Part shown: positions 24,051 to 32,626 of the stretch, piece by piece
Layout: each line of letters opens with the position of its first letter
Numbering within the stretch: the first letter of the stretch is position 1
Assembly: GCA_016710745.1 (NCBI GenBank)
Contig: JADJVB010000010.1
Location: 434,001 to 498,000 of the forward strand
Reading direction: 5' to 3'
Length of the DNA stretch: 64,000 nucleotides
Origin: Chitinophagaceae bacterium
GTDB taxonomy: Bacteria > Bacteroidota > Bacteroidia > Chitinophagales > Chitinophagaceae
Made by a program: the position numbers and the translations under genes
The notes under the pieces: generated by a model
Seen by the model: the letters and a program-made list of their open reading frames with translations, nothing else
Told to the model about the DNA's origin: nothing
The model's database searches: none

Positions 24051-24725
24051 TCAATAAGTAAGTAACCAGGCAATAAACTGAACCGTATATAGAAATAGCA
24101 TAAAAACGGAAATACACCACAAGAGTGTTTGCAAAATAACTATTAATCGCTGTTTGCCCGGCACCAATTCGGTCATCACCAGGTTTGAATAGGAAATAAT
24201 AATGAGCAATTGAATGTAAAAATTTGCAGTGTTATTGAAATTAAAGACCTTATTTAAAAGTTGGTAAGGAATCAGCAGTAAAAGAATAAAAGAGATAATA
24301 TAGCAACAGGCAACCATCCACTCGGCCCAATTGTATTTAACCTGCCTGAAAATAAGCAGGCTTATAATGCCGTATAACGGCAGCAGGCCAATATGAAGCC
24401 AGGAATAGAATTTTGATTCGAGATAATCGGCAGTAACTATGAAACGGGTATTATAATCAACCGAAGGGTTGTCAAAAAGTTTTTTTTCATTATGATAGTG
24501 TAACCAATATAGCAGCAAGGCAAACAGGGTGGTAACTATAAATAAAAATGAGAATGGTTTCTGATAAGACTTGCGGGATCCATGAATATATTCCCTGATC
24601 ATTTTGCCCGGCCTTGTGGCCAGGGCCACAACCGTAGTTTGCAGGCCTTTTTCTATATGGGTAAGCGTGTGCCAGACCTCCTGCAGAAGGCTTTTAAATG
24701 TTATACGGTTGTTTGAATGCTGCAT
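24051..24725 (-). CDS. DUF3667 family membrane protein
   Basis: 224 residues. After a short polar start the sequence 'LATRPGKMIREYIHGSRKSY' and 'QKPFSFLFIVTTLFALLLY' match the DUF3667 core (arginine-rich loop before the first helix), followed by five or six membrane helices. The CxxC zinc-ribbon that begins many members is missing; a start further upstream is not open. Function unknown. An exact TATTTTTG lies five bases before the ATG, so the mRNA may be leaderless. Confidence 0.8.
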   Translation of the reverse strand: MQHSNNRITFKSLLQEVWHTLTHIEKGLQTTVVALATRPGKMIREYIHGSRKSYQKPFSFLFIVTTLFALLLYWLHYHNEKKLFDNPSVDYNTRFIVTADYLESKFYSWLHIGLLPLYGIISLLIFRQVKYNWAEWMVACCYIISFILLLLIPYQLLNKVFNFNNTANFYIQLLIIISYSNLVMTELVPGKQRLIVILQTLLWCISVFMLFLYTVQFIAWLLTY

Positions 24726-24730
24726 AAAAT

Positions 24731-24738
24731 CAAAAATA
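24731..24738 (-). promoter_or_regulatory. -7 promoter element abutting the DUF3667 start codon
   Basis: Minus strand TATTTTTG, five bases (ATTTT), then ATG at 24725. Confidence 0.55.
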
Positions 24739-24751
24739 CTAAAATCTCTTA

Positions 24752-24820
24752 TTCAATAATTTGAAGTTTGGTATAATTCAACACCTCACCCTCAGCCTTC
24801 TCCAAAAGCAGAGGAAACTA
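24752..24820 (-). repeat. Diverged second copy of the uvrD 3' end plus a GC-rich repeat
   Basis: Downstream of the uvrD stop the minus strand contains codons for VLNYTKLQIIE-stop (24786-24752), which parallel the true UvrD ending MLNYAKLRIVD-stop. Between the two lies an element like those elsewhere in the window (CTCTGCTTTTGGAGAAGG, about 24801-24820). Confidence 0.5.
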
Positions 24821-24842
24821 CAGCATATCGCTAACTGATATA

Positions 24843-27194
24843 TTAATCAACAATACGCAACTTGGCATAATTCAGCATGATCTTTTTCTCTCCGTTCAAA
24901 TCAAATAATACGGTGGCAATTGGATTGTGTGCGGCGCCTTCCAGTTTCATTACTTCGCCATAGCCAAATTTCATATGTTCAACCTTGGTGCCGATTTGCA
25001 GGTTGCTGGTATCGCTGGGTTCAAAATTTTCGCTGGGCGTATGTTCAACCGCTTTGTTGGTTGCCGGTTTCGAATAAAATGTTTCTACCGGTTTTTTTGC
25101 GGGTGGGGCACCGTATTGTTTTTCGGCCCGCTGGGCTGCGTTCCATCCACCACCGCCAAAATTGCGTTGCATACGTTCGCGGGCGCCACCTTGGTTCCAG
25201 CCTCCATTGGTGGCAGCGCCACCCGCAGAGCTTTTATCCAGATACAGTTCCGGAATCTCTTCTAAAAAACGGCTGGGGTCATTTTGCTGCAGTTGGCCAA
25301 ACCGGTAACGTGCATTGGCATAGCTCAGCCACAATCTTTTTTCGGCGCGGGTAATGGCCACATAAAATAAACGGCGTTCTTCTTCCAGTTCTTCGCGGGT
25401 ATTGATGCTCATGGCATTGGGAAAAAGTGTTTCTTCCAGTCCACCCACAAACACCACCGGAAACTCCAAACCTTTGGCCGCATGAATGGTCATTAGTTTT
25501 ACTACATCCTGGTTTTCTTTATCATCGCCATCTGCATCGGTTAATAAAACAATCTGTTGCAGGTAGGCGCCTAAACTCTTGTCGCCAACTTCGCCATCTT
25601 CTTCATTTGATGGTGTTTCGGTAAACTCTTTAATTGAATTTAATAACTCCTGCACGTTTTCGTAGCGGGCCAGGCCTTCGGTGGTCTTATCATTGAACAA
25701 CTCTTTAACAATATTGGTACTTTTACCAACGATCACGGCCAGGTCATAAGCATTCTTTTTTTCCAGCTCGCTCTGGAACATTTTGATCATGGTTACAAAA
25801 TTATCGATGCTTTCGAGGGTTCCACTGCGGTATCCATACATAGCGGCATTGCTGATGATATCCCACATGCTCAGGTTGTTTTCATTGGCATATAACACGG
25901 CTTTATCAACCGTTGTTTTTCCAATACCCCGGGCCGGGAAATTAATAATGCGCTTTAACGCTTCTTCGTCTCTGGGATTTACTACCAAACGCAGGTATGC
26001 AATAAAATCTTTAACTTCTTTGCGCTGATAAAAACTCATGCCGCCGTAAATGCGGTAGGCTATACCCATGCGGCGCAGGGCTTCTTCAAAACTGCGGCTT
26101 TGGGCATTGGTGCGGTACAGTATGGCAAAGTCTTTATTGTAATAGTGATTCCTTAGTTTTTGTTCCTGTATGGTATCGGCCACCATTTTACCTTCGTCAT
26201 TATCCGTCATGGTGCGTACCAGGTTTATTTTTTCACCTTCGGCATTAACGGTAAATAATTTTTTTTCGATCTGACCCTTATTGTTACTGATGATCTCATT
26301 GGCCACATGTAATATATTCTGTGTGCTGCGGTAATTCTGCTCCAGTTTCACCACTTTCACTTCATCGTAATCTTTTTGAAACTGCAGTATATTTTCGATG
26401 GTAGCACCACGGAAGCTATAAATACTTTGTGCGTCATCTCCCACCACACAAACATTTTCGTGCATGGCTCCCAATAGCTTAATGATCTCGTATTGCGCGG
26501 TATTCGTATCCTGATACTCATCTATCATCACGTACTTAAACTTGCGTTGGTACTTGCTTAAAGAGTCGGGGAAATTTTTCAGTAACAGGTACATTTTAAA
26601 CAGCAGGTCATCAAAATCCATAGCACCATTTTTAAAACAGCGCTTTACATAGGCATCATATATCTGGCCAATGGCGGGGCGGTTAGCCCGGTTATCTTCC
26701 TGCTGCAGGGCCCAGTCGTTCATATATTCAGCGGCACCGATCAACGAGTTTTTTGCCGATGAGATGCGGTTGTACACCACGTTGGGTTTATAATGTTTAT
26801 CATCCAATGCCAGTTCTTTGATGACGGTTTTTACAACAGATTTTGCATCATCGGTATCGTAAATGGTAAAGTTTGAGGGAAAACCCAGTTTGGGAGCTTC
26901 GGCCCTTAATATTCTGGCAAACACGCTGTGAAAAGTGCCGATGTATAAATTACGTGCCTCGGTATTGCCGAGGGTTCTTTCCACCCTGGCCTTCATTTCG
27001 GCTGCCGCCTTATTGGTAAATGTAAGTGCCAGTATATTAAAACTGTCGATCTGATGTGCTGCCATCAGGTGTGTTATCCGGGTGGTAAGCACTTTGGTTT
27101 TACCACTGCCTGCACCGGCAATGATCATCAAGGGTCCGTTTACATGCATCACTGCTTCCCGCTGCGGTTCATTCAGTTCGTCTAAGTACTTCAT
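24843..27194 (-). CDS. UvrD/PcrA-family DNA helicase
   Basis: 783 residues, normal for PcrA/UvrD. Superfamily 1 motifs are in order: 'LNEPQREAV' (Q motif), GAGSGKTKVL (Walker A, about 27-36), 'ILALTFTNKAAAEM', 'VMIDEYQDTNTAQY' (Walker B), 'VVGDDAQSIYSFRGA', 'LEQNYRSTQNIL', 'VKLMTIHAAKGLEFPVVFVG' and 'RRLFYVAITRAEKRL'. The C-terminal part is a flexible Gly-rich region then a Tudor-like end 'VEHMKFGYGEVMKLEG'. The enzyme unwinds DNA in 3'-5' direction in repair and removes stalled polymerase or RecA. A TAACTTCG word lies four bases before the ATG (one mismatch to the -7 consensus). Confidence 0.94.
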   Translation of the reverse strand: MKYLDELNEPQREAVMHVNGPLMIIAGAGSGKTKVLTTRITHLMAAHQIDSFNILALTFTNKAAAEMKARVERTLGNTEARNLYIGTFHSVFARILRAEAPKLGFPSNFTIYDTDDAKSVVKTVIKELALDDKHYKPNVVYNRISSAKNSLIGAAEYMNDWALQQEDNRANRPAIGQIYDAYVKRCFKNGAMDFDDLLFKMYLLLKNFPDSLSKYQRKFKYVMIDEYQDTNTAQYEIIKLLGAMHENVCVVGDDAQSIYSFRGATIENILQFQKDYDEVKVVKLEQNYRSTQNILHVANEIISNNKGQIEKKLFTVNAEGEKINLVRTMTDNDEGKMVADTIQEQKLRNHYYNKDFAILYRTNAQSRSFEEALRRMGIAYRIYGGMSFYQRKEVKDFIAYLRLVVNPRDEEALKRIINFPARGIGKTTVDKAVLYANENNLSMWDIISNAAMYGYRSGTLESIDNFVTMIKMFQSELEKKNAYDLAVIVGKSTNIVKELFNDKTTEGLARYENVQELLNSIKEFTETPSNEEDGEVGDKSLGAYLQQIVLLTDADGDDKENQDVVKLMTIHAAKGLEFPVVFVGGLEETLFPNAMSINTREELEEERRLFYVAITRAEKRLWLSYANARYRFGQLQQNDPSRFLEEIPELYLDKSSAGGAATNGGWNQGGARERMQRNFGGGGWNAAQRAEKQYGAPPAKKPVETFYSKPATNKAVEHTPSENFEPSDTSNLQIGTKVEHMKFGYGEVMKLEGAAHNPIATVLFDLNGEKKIMLNYAKLRIVD

Positions 27195-27417
27195 GTGGCG
27201 AAGTTACGAATGCTGGCTACAGATTTACTGAGCTTTTTTTATTAATGCAGTATGTGTTGTTGAACCTGCGTAAAATGATCAACGAAAAGCAGGTTGCATT
27301 ATAGCAAGGGCTTTTGGTTGCCCCCGTAACAAAGATCCCCGGCAAAATTAAATACGTGACATTGCTTTTAATTGATAAGTATAAAGGGTATATTTAATAG
27401 CATTAAATTATACCGGC

Positions 27418-28965
27418 ATGCCATTTTTTGATTTTCATTGTCACCCGGGTTTAAAACCGCAATTCTCCGACCCCGGGCTCAAAAACTCGGTTTGGGATAA
27501 CATCAAAGCCAAACTTACCATTACCGGTAATTTAACCATTGGGATCAATAAACTTTTTAATGAGGTACTCGATTCCCAGGCTAATTGCAGTCAGCTCCTG
27601 GAAGCCGATGTAAAAATGTTTGGATTGGTGCTGCATGCACCCGAACAAAATATTGCAACGACACTTGGCGACCAGGGTATTGTTGACCGTGGCCGTGTTG
27701 AACTGATCAATAAGGATCGGCTGAATTATATCGCAACCGGAAAACACGCTTTTGAATTAATTAACGAAGAATTGAACTGGCTGCTTCATTCAACACCACC
27801 TGCAGATACCTATAAAATTAAACTGTTAAAACAGCCGGCCGATTTTTACGAAACAGAAGCCAATACTATTTTTGGCGGGTTGATCATTGAGGGGCTACAT
27901 TGTTTTTTCGACGATCCTGATGCACCTGATGCCAAAAAGACCTACCTGAAAAATTTCAGGAAGTTTACAAAAAAATATTCTGTACTGGCCATTAATGTTT
28001 GCCATATGCAGCAAAACCTGTTTTGCAATCATGCACATGGTATACAGTTTTTTAACCCCAGCCTGTTTTACCCGATCGGCAACAGTATAACCGATTTTGG
28101 GAAAGAGATGATTGAATTGATGACCCAAAAGAACATACTGGTTGATATTAAACACATGAGTTTAAAAGCCCGGCTGGAACTATACCGTACACATAAGGAT
28201 CCTGATGAAATAAATACCTATTTGCAGCCCCTGATCTGTACGCATGCGGGTACCACCGGCTTGTCCATTGCCGATCGTTGTACGTATCTATACAAAGTAC
28301 CCGAAGATAAAGGACCGGCATTTGAAGTTGTTTACCTTAAACCGGCCAGCCGCCATTTCGAAAAAACCTACCATAATTGCAGCAGTATTAATTTGTACGA
28401 CGAGGATATAGAAAATATTTTATTGTCAGGGGGTATCATCGGCCTTTCTTTTGATCAGCGCATTTTGGGTTTTGCCGATGAAACCGGGTTGCCGGGTTTA
28501 ACGGTACCGCATGATGTAGAATATGTTAGTGAGCTGGAGGCTGCCTTCTTTTTTGGGTCGCAGCCGGCCGCATTACCGGTTTGGCCGGATGATACCAATG
28601 TTTGGTCGGCCGAAGATTTTGAGGATCTTGATCAATCATTATATATTGAAACCCAACGCCGTTTCCTGGCCAATAATATCATTCATATTCTATGGGTAGC
28701 GGGTAAAAATAAGTCGATCAAAATAACGGATGCTGTCAAACAAATCTGTATCGGAACCGATTTCGACGGATTGATCAATGCCATTGATTGTTGCAAAACG
28801 GCTATTGGCTTAGCCGATCTTAAAAAAGACATACGACATGATATGCTCAAAGCGTTGCAAAATATTGAAGCCGATGAGTTAGAAGTGGATGAACTGCTGG
28901 ATAATATTTTTTACAGGAATGGGAGGGATTTTATGTTAACCAGATTGAGAACATTTAGCGGCTGA
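27418..28965 (+). CDS. M19-type (renal dipeptidase-like) amidohydrolase
   Basis: 515 residues, longer than the typical 330-400 of membrane dipeptidases because of inserted loops in the middle. The N-terminal FDFHCHPG (H7, H9) is the first metal site, 'LIIEGLHCFF' carries the bridging glutamate, 'LICTHAGTTG' a later histidine, and 'ICIGTDFDGLINA' is the M19 hallmark with the aspartate. These are binuclear zinc TIM-barrel enzymes acting on dipeptides or related amides. No signal peptide is seen, so it is cytoplasmic. Substrate unknown. The gene is isolated, followed by a 421-base gap before recA. Confidence 0.82.
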   Translation: MPFFDFHCHPGLKPQFSDPGLKNSVWDNIKAKLTITGNLTIGINKLFNEVLDSQANCSQLLEADVKMFGLVLHAPEQNIATTLGDQGIVDRGRVELINKDRLNYIATGKHAFELINEELNWLLHSTPPADTYKIKLLKQPADFYETEANTIFGGLIIEGLHCFFDDPDAPDAKKTYLKNFRKFTKKYSVLAINVCHMQQNLFCNHAHGIQFFNPSLFYPIGNSITDFGKEMIELMTQKNILVDIKHMSLKARLELYRTHKDPDEINTYLQPLICTHAGTTGLSIADRCTYLYKVPEDKGPAFEVVYLKPASRHFEKTYHNCSSINLYDEDIENILLSGGIIGLSFDQRILGFADETGLPGLTVPHDVEYVSELEAAFFFGSQPAALPVWPDDTNVWSAEDFEDLDQSLYIETQRRFLANNIIHILWVAGKNKSIKITDAVKQICIGTDFDGLINAIDCCKTAIGLADLKKDIRHDMLKALQNIEADELEVDELLDNIFYRNGRDFMLTRLRTFSG

Positions 28966-29160
28966 TTTTTACAAAAAACGCCGGCTTATTATTTATTAAA
29001 TATATATACTACCCCAATCCGTCAATTTGTACCGCTTTCTATTACCACTTTGTGGTATTGTTTTGTTCATCAAACTGTCTTCTATTTGTTTACTATTAAT
29101 TACGAGGCTTTTTTCATAGTCATAAAAAAATATTGGCCCGTATTTAAGACCGAACCTTTT

Positions 29161-29247
29161 TGAGAACAAAGGGAATTCTTCCTTTGTGGATTTTTCTCAT
29201 GCTTGAACACATCCCCGTCCCGATTCCTCGGGATGGGTCTTTTTTTA
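29161..29247 (+). ncRNA. Possible small RNA ending in a strong terminator, upstream of recA
   Basis: In the 421-base gap between the dipeptidase and recA, a rod-like hairpin (TGAGA/TCTCA outer stem and ACAAAGG/CCTTTGT inner stem, 29161-29199) is followed by a 10-base-pair terminator hairpin with TTCC loop and a T-run. The 195 bases before it hold no gene I can see. The terminator is far from the dipeptidase stop, so a separate short transcript is possible; nothing proves it, and the start is unknown. Confidence 0.3.
29213..29247 (+). terminator. Rho-independent terminator upstream of recA
   Basis: Stem 29214-29223 with 29228-29237 (one G-U pair), loop TTCC, followed by TCTTTTTTT. Confidence 0.8.
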
Positions 29248-29320
29248 TAGCCCATACTGCCCCGCTAAAAAAATTATCAAAAAAATACTAAAATAATTAG
29301 TGTTAATAAAATTAAACGAT

Positions 29321-29328
29321 TATCTTTG
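29321..29328 (+). promoter_or_regulatory. -7 promoter element of recA
   Basis: TATCTTTG, exact consensus, 58 bases before the ATG at 29387. The -33 region is weak (TTAGTG). Confidence 0.55.
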
Positions 29329-29386
29329 ATTCCGAATTTACATTTACAACGCTAAACCAGATACATCAATTAAAAAAATTCAGACA

Positions 29387-30414
29387 ATGAGCAAAGCAGA
29401 AAATTTAGAAAAAACGGAAAAATCAGAAAAATTTAAGGCGCTTAAATTAACGATGGACAAAATCGATAAAGATTTTGGCAAAGGTTCGGTTATGATGATG
29501 AGCGACAAGGGAATCGTGGAGCAGGAAGTCATCTCTACCGGATCGATAGGATTGGATATGGCCTTAGGTATTGGCGGCCTGCCCAAAGGAAGGGTTGTTG
29601 AAATTTACGGTCCCGAATCAAGCGGTAAAACCACGATTGCCATTCACGTTATCGCAGAAGCACAGAAAAAAGGCGGCATGTGTGCATTTATTGATGCTGA
29701 GCATGCTTTTGATAGTGTATATGCGAAAAAACTTGGGGTGGATATAGACAATTTATTGATCTCCCAACCCGATTATGGCGAGCAGGCTTTGGAAATTGCC
29801 GACCGCCTGATACTGTCCGGTGCTTTGGATGTGGTCGTTATCGACTCAGTTGCAGCATTAGTACCCAAAAGTGAACTGGAAGGCGAAATGGGCGACAGTA
29901 AAATGGGTTTACAGGCCAGGTTAATGAGCCAGGCGCTGAGAAAACTTACAGCAACCATACATAAAACAAACAGCTGCTGTATTTTCATCAACCAGCTACG
30001 TGAAAAATTGGCATCATGTTCGGTAATCCCGAAACAACTACAGGTGGTAATGCCTTGAAATTTTATTCGTCGGTGAGGCTTGATATTCGTCGTATGTCAA
30101 CGATCAAAGATGGTGACTCATCCATCGGTAACCATGTTAAAGTAAAAGTGGTAAAAAATAAACTGGCACCGCCTTTCCGCCAGGCTGAGTTTGATATTAT
30201 TTATGGCGAGGGTATTTCCAAAGTGGGCGAAATCATTGACATGGGTGTTGAGCTGGGCATTATTCAAAAAAGTGGCAGCTGGTTCAGTTACAACAACGAT
30301 AAACTGGGGCAGGGACGCGAATCGGTAAAGCAACTGATGTTGGATAACCCGGAAATGGCCAATGAAATTGAAGCCCAGATCAGGGAAAAAGTAAAAGAAT
30401 CATTACTTATCTGA
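29387..30414 (+). CDS. recA: RecA recombinase (single-base frameshift)
   Basis: RecA carries out homologous DNA strand exchange and triggers LexA-type cleavage. Walker A is GPESSGKTT; 'FIDAEHAFD', 'VVVIDSVAALVPKSELEGEM', 'GLQARLMSQALRKLT' are all standard. The frame breaks after 'FINQLREK': AAAAA at 30003-30007 should be six A, which would give 'REKIGIMFGNPETTTGGNAL' and continue in frame to 30414, making 342 residues. The two parts read separately are 29387-30058 and 30016-30414. Because RecA is so conserved and the repair needs just one A in a homopolymer, a base missing from the assembly is more likely than a real mutant. A T-run terminator follows. Confidence 0.95.
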
Positions 30415-30456
30415 GCGCCTATATAAATCATTACTTATTGGGTTAGTAAGTATACC

Positions 30457-30487
30457 GCCGCGTGAATAATATCACGCGGCTTTTTTT
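30457..30487 (+). terminator. Rho-independent terminator after recA
   Basis: A perfect 9-base-pair stem (30457-30465 with 30472-30480), loop ATAATA, followed by TTTTTTT. Confidence 0.88.
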
Positions 30488-30491
30488 CACC

Positions 30492-30499
30492 TATTTTTG
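30492..30499 (+). promoter_or_regulatory. -7 promoter element abutting the EamA start codon
   Basis: TATTTTTG, then five bases, then GTG at 30505; it lies directly behind the recA terminator. Same word and spacing as in front of the rlmD-type GTG. Confidence 0.55.
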
Positions 30500-30504
30500 C
30501 CGGC

Positions 30505-31419
30505 GTGCCCACAGGCTCATACATAATTTTGAACAAAAAAACCATATCGCACCTCGCGTTGATTTTTGCAAATATCTTTTTTGCGATAAACCTGACCGCG
30601 GTAAAGCACCTTACAAACCTGCACCTGGCCAAACCTTTTGGCATAAATGTCGTTCGCGTGGGGGTAAGCGTTTTGCTGTTATGGTTTTTGTATGTATTAA
30701 AGCCTGTAAATATTAAAATAGAAAAGGCCGACCGGCTGAGGCTCTTTTTTTGTGCCTTGAGCGGCATCGCCATCAACCAGTTATTTTTTTTAAAAGGCCT
30801 TTCGCTCACCTACCCCATACATGCCGCTTTGTTATTGCTGATAACGCCTATCCTCATTGTTTTCATAGCGGCCTGGGTTTTGAAAGAAAGATTGGGGCTG
30901 TTGAAAATGTTGGGACTGGCGCTGGGTATTTCGGGTGCATTGGTATTGGTTTTGGCAAAAGACCATTCGGGTAATGGCAGCGACGTGCTGTGGGGCGATC
31001 TGTTCATTATCATTAACGCCATATCATATACCATTTATTTTATTTTGGTAAAACCATTGATGCTTAAATATAACCCCATCGTCATTTTAAGATGGATCTT
31101 CACGATTGGCCTTTTTTTAATTCTTCCTGTTGGCTGGATAGAATTTACAGAAATACCCTGGGAGCGGTATACGGCTGTTGACTTCACCAGTTTGGCGCTC
31201 GTTGTGTTCAGTGGTACTTTTTTGGCTTACCTGTTCAACTTGTATGGCATAAAAAACCTCGGTGCTTCTGTTGCGGGATTTTATATCTATACACAACCGG
31301 TTTTTGCTGCACTGATTGCTATGATTTTTCTTCATGAACAACTGGCGATTTACAAAATAGTTGCGGCTGTATTGATATTTGCCGGGGTTTACCTGGCCAA
31401 TAAACCAAAAAAAGTATAA
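30505..31419 (+). CDS. EamA/DMT-family transporter
   Basis: 304 residues with ten helices, formed by two EamA repeats of five (residues 14-145 and 155-300). Typical motifs are 'AIMFANIFFAIN'-like starts, 'FLKGLSLTYPIHAALLLLIT' and 'FSGTFLAYLFNLYGIKNLGA'. DMT exporters of this kind carry small metabolites or amino acids across the inner membrane. The substrate is unknown. GTG start, probably leaderless. The stop codon overlaps the start of the next gene (TAATG), so the GNAT gene should be coupled to it. Confidence 0.88.
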   Translation: MPTGSYIILNKKTISHLALIFANIFFAINLTAVKHLTNLHLAKPFGINVVRVGVSVLLLWFLYVLKPVNIKIEKADRLRLFFCALSGIAINQLFFLKGLSLTYPIHAALLLLITPILIVFIAAWVLKERLGLLKMLGLALGISGALVLVLAKDHSGNGSDVLWGDLFIIINAISYTIYFILVKPLMLKYNPIVILRWIFTIGLFLILPVGWIEFTEIPWERYTAVDFTSLALVVFSGTFLAYLFNLYGIKNLGASVAGFYIYTQPVFAALIAMIFLHEQLAIYKIVAAVLIFAGVYLANKPKKV

Positions 31420-31880
31420 TGAAATTTATTATAGCTAACAGTGAAGATGATTATAGGGTTGCCGCACTTTTGTTTAAAGAATATGCCGCCTGGTTGAATA
31501 TAGATTTAGGTTTTCAGCAATTTGAAGATGAATTGAAGCATATACAAACGGTGTATGCTGCAGTAACCGGCGGAATAGTACTTTGCAAGGCAGGGGATGT
31601 GTTTATTGCCTGTGCAGGAATCAGAAAAATAAGCAACGAAATAGCCGAATTAAAAAGAATGTTTGTGCGAACCGATTTTCAACAACAGGGAATCGGAAAA
31701 ATATTGTTGCAGAAGGCAATAACGCTGGCAGGCGAATGTGGCTATTCCTGCATCAGGTTAGATACACTAGATGATATGGAGCCTGCCATCAAACTGTACA
31801 ATCAATTTGGGTTTTATCAAATTCCGGCCTACTATCATAATCCCGACGAAAGATCCCTTTATTTTGAAAAAAAGATATGA
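31419..31880 (+). CDS. GNAT-family N-acetyltransferase
   Basis: 153 residues. The acetyl-CoA loop is in 'VRTDFQQQGIGKILLQKAI' (motif A, Q-x-x-G-I-G), after a strand 'ISNEIAELKRMFV', and the last strand 'LYNQFGFYQIPAYYHNPDE' is motif B. GNATs acetylate amines on small molecules or proteins; the target is not evident. The start overlaps the EamA stop (TAATG). The stop TGA directly abuts the stop of the convergent gene, forming TGATCA. Confidence 0.9.
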   Translation: MKFIIANSEDDYRVAALLFKEYAAWLNIDLGFQQFEDELKHIQTVYAAVTGGIVLCKAGDVFIACAGIRKISNEIAELKRMFVRTDFQQQGIGKILLQKAITLAGECGYSCIRLDTLDDMEPAIKLYNQFGFYQIPAYYHNPDERSLYFEKKI

Positions 31881-32522
31881 TCAATTACAACTGTTGTAAT
31901 TTTTAATAAGCTGTTTAAGGCTGTAAATCCGGTACGACAAAAGCTCCCACATAAAATCAGGAATTTTTTCACAATCCCCCATTAGGGTGTGCAATTGGTT
32001 AACATATCCCCTGTCTTCCACAAGGGCTATTCTTGATGCGCCGGAAATATTTTTTGTGGGGTCGTTGTACAAGCCATTGATACCTCCCTCCAACGAAAAG
32101 CGAACCACGAGCTGGATGGGTTTAGCGTCTGTTGGCGTTTTATAAAAATAGAAGGGCGCTCTAAAATCATCAACGCCATAGTATAAATTAATTTTTGGTG
32201 TACTGTAGATCTCACTAAGTATCATCACGGTGTCAACAGCTTCCTTTGCCAAATAATCCATTTCAAGATATTCGATATTATCGGTATATAACTGAAGGGT
32301 ACAGGTAACCACGGTATTTCCTTTATAGCTCCTGCTTTTAATTTTATTTACGTCTTCAGCCTTACATGAAGCAGGGTTTGCTCCCTTAACATAAAATACA
32401 GAACCCTTTAGTTTAATATCGCCCCAAATGGTATCTCCGTTATTTTTTATAAGGTAATCTCCCGCCTGGCTAAAGCAACCGGTTGAGCAAAAAAATAAAA
32501 CAAATGTTAGCAGTAATTTCAT
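31881..32522 (-). CDS. Secreted or lipidated protein of unknown function
   Basis: 213 residues. The N-terminus MKLLLTFVLFFCSTGCFSQA is a signal peptide; the STGC could also be a lipobox. The opening of the mature part, 'GDYLIKNNGDTIWGDIKLKG', is a motif seen in many Bacteroidota proteins of unknown function. A beta-rich middle and a tyrosine-rich C-terminal helix follow. Neighbours give no clear hint. An AATCTTTG word, one mismatch to the -7 consensus, lies 22 bases upstream. Confidence 0.75.
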   Translation of the reverse strand: MKLLLTFVLFFCSTGCFSQAGDYLIKNNGDTIWGDIKLKGSVFYVKGANPASCKAEDVNKIKSRSYKGNTVVTCTLQLYTDNIEYLEMDYLAKEAVDTVMILSEIYSTPKINLYYGVDDFRAPFYFYKTPTDAKPIQLVVRFSLEGGINGLYNDPTKNISGASRIALVEDRGYVNQLHTLMGDCEKIPDFMWELLSYRIYSLKQLIKNYNSCN

Positions 32523-32626
32523 AATTGCAGCATTTTATATGCTAAAGCAAAGATTCAAACTCATATTAATACATACGAACAATTAAACGGCCTGGTTGTT
32601 TAATTAACCGGAAAAATTTTCGGGCC

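Noticed and set aside
29990..30060. RecA intein or programmed frameshift
   Set aside because: There is no inserted sequence and no slippery heptamer followed by structure; one missing A explains everything.
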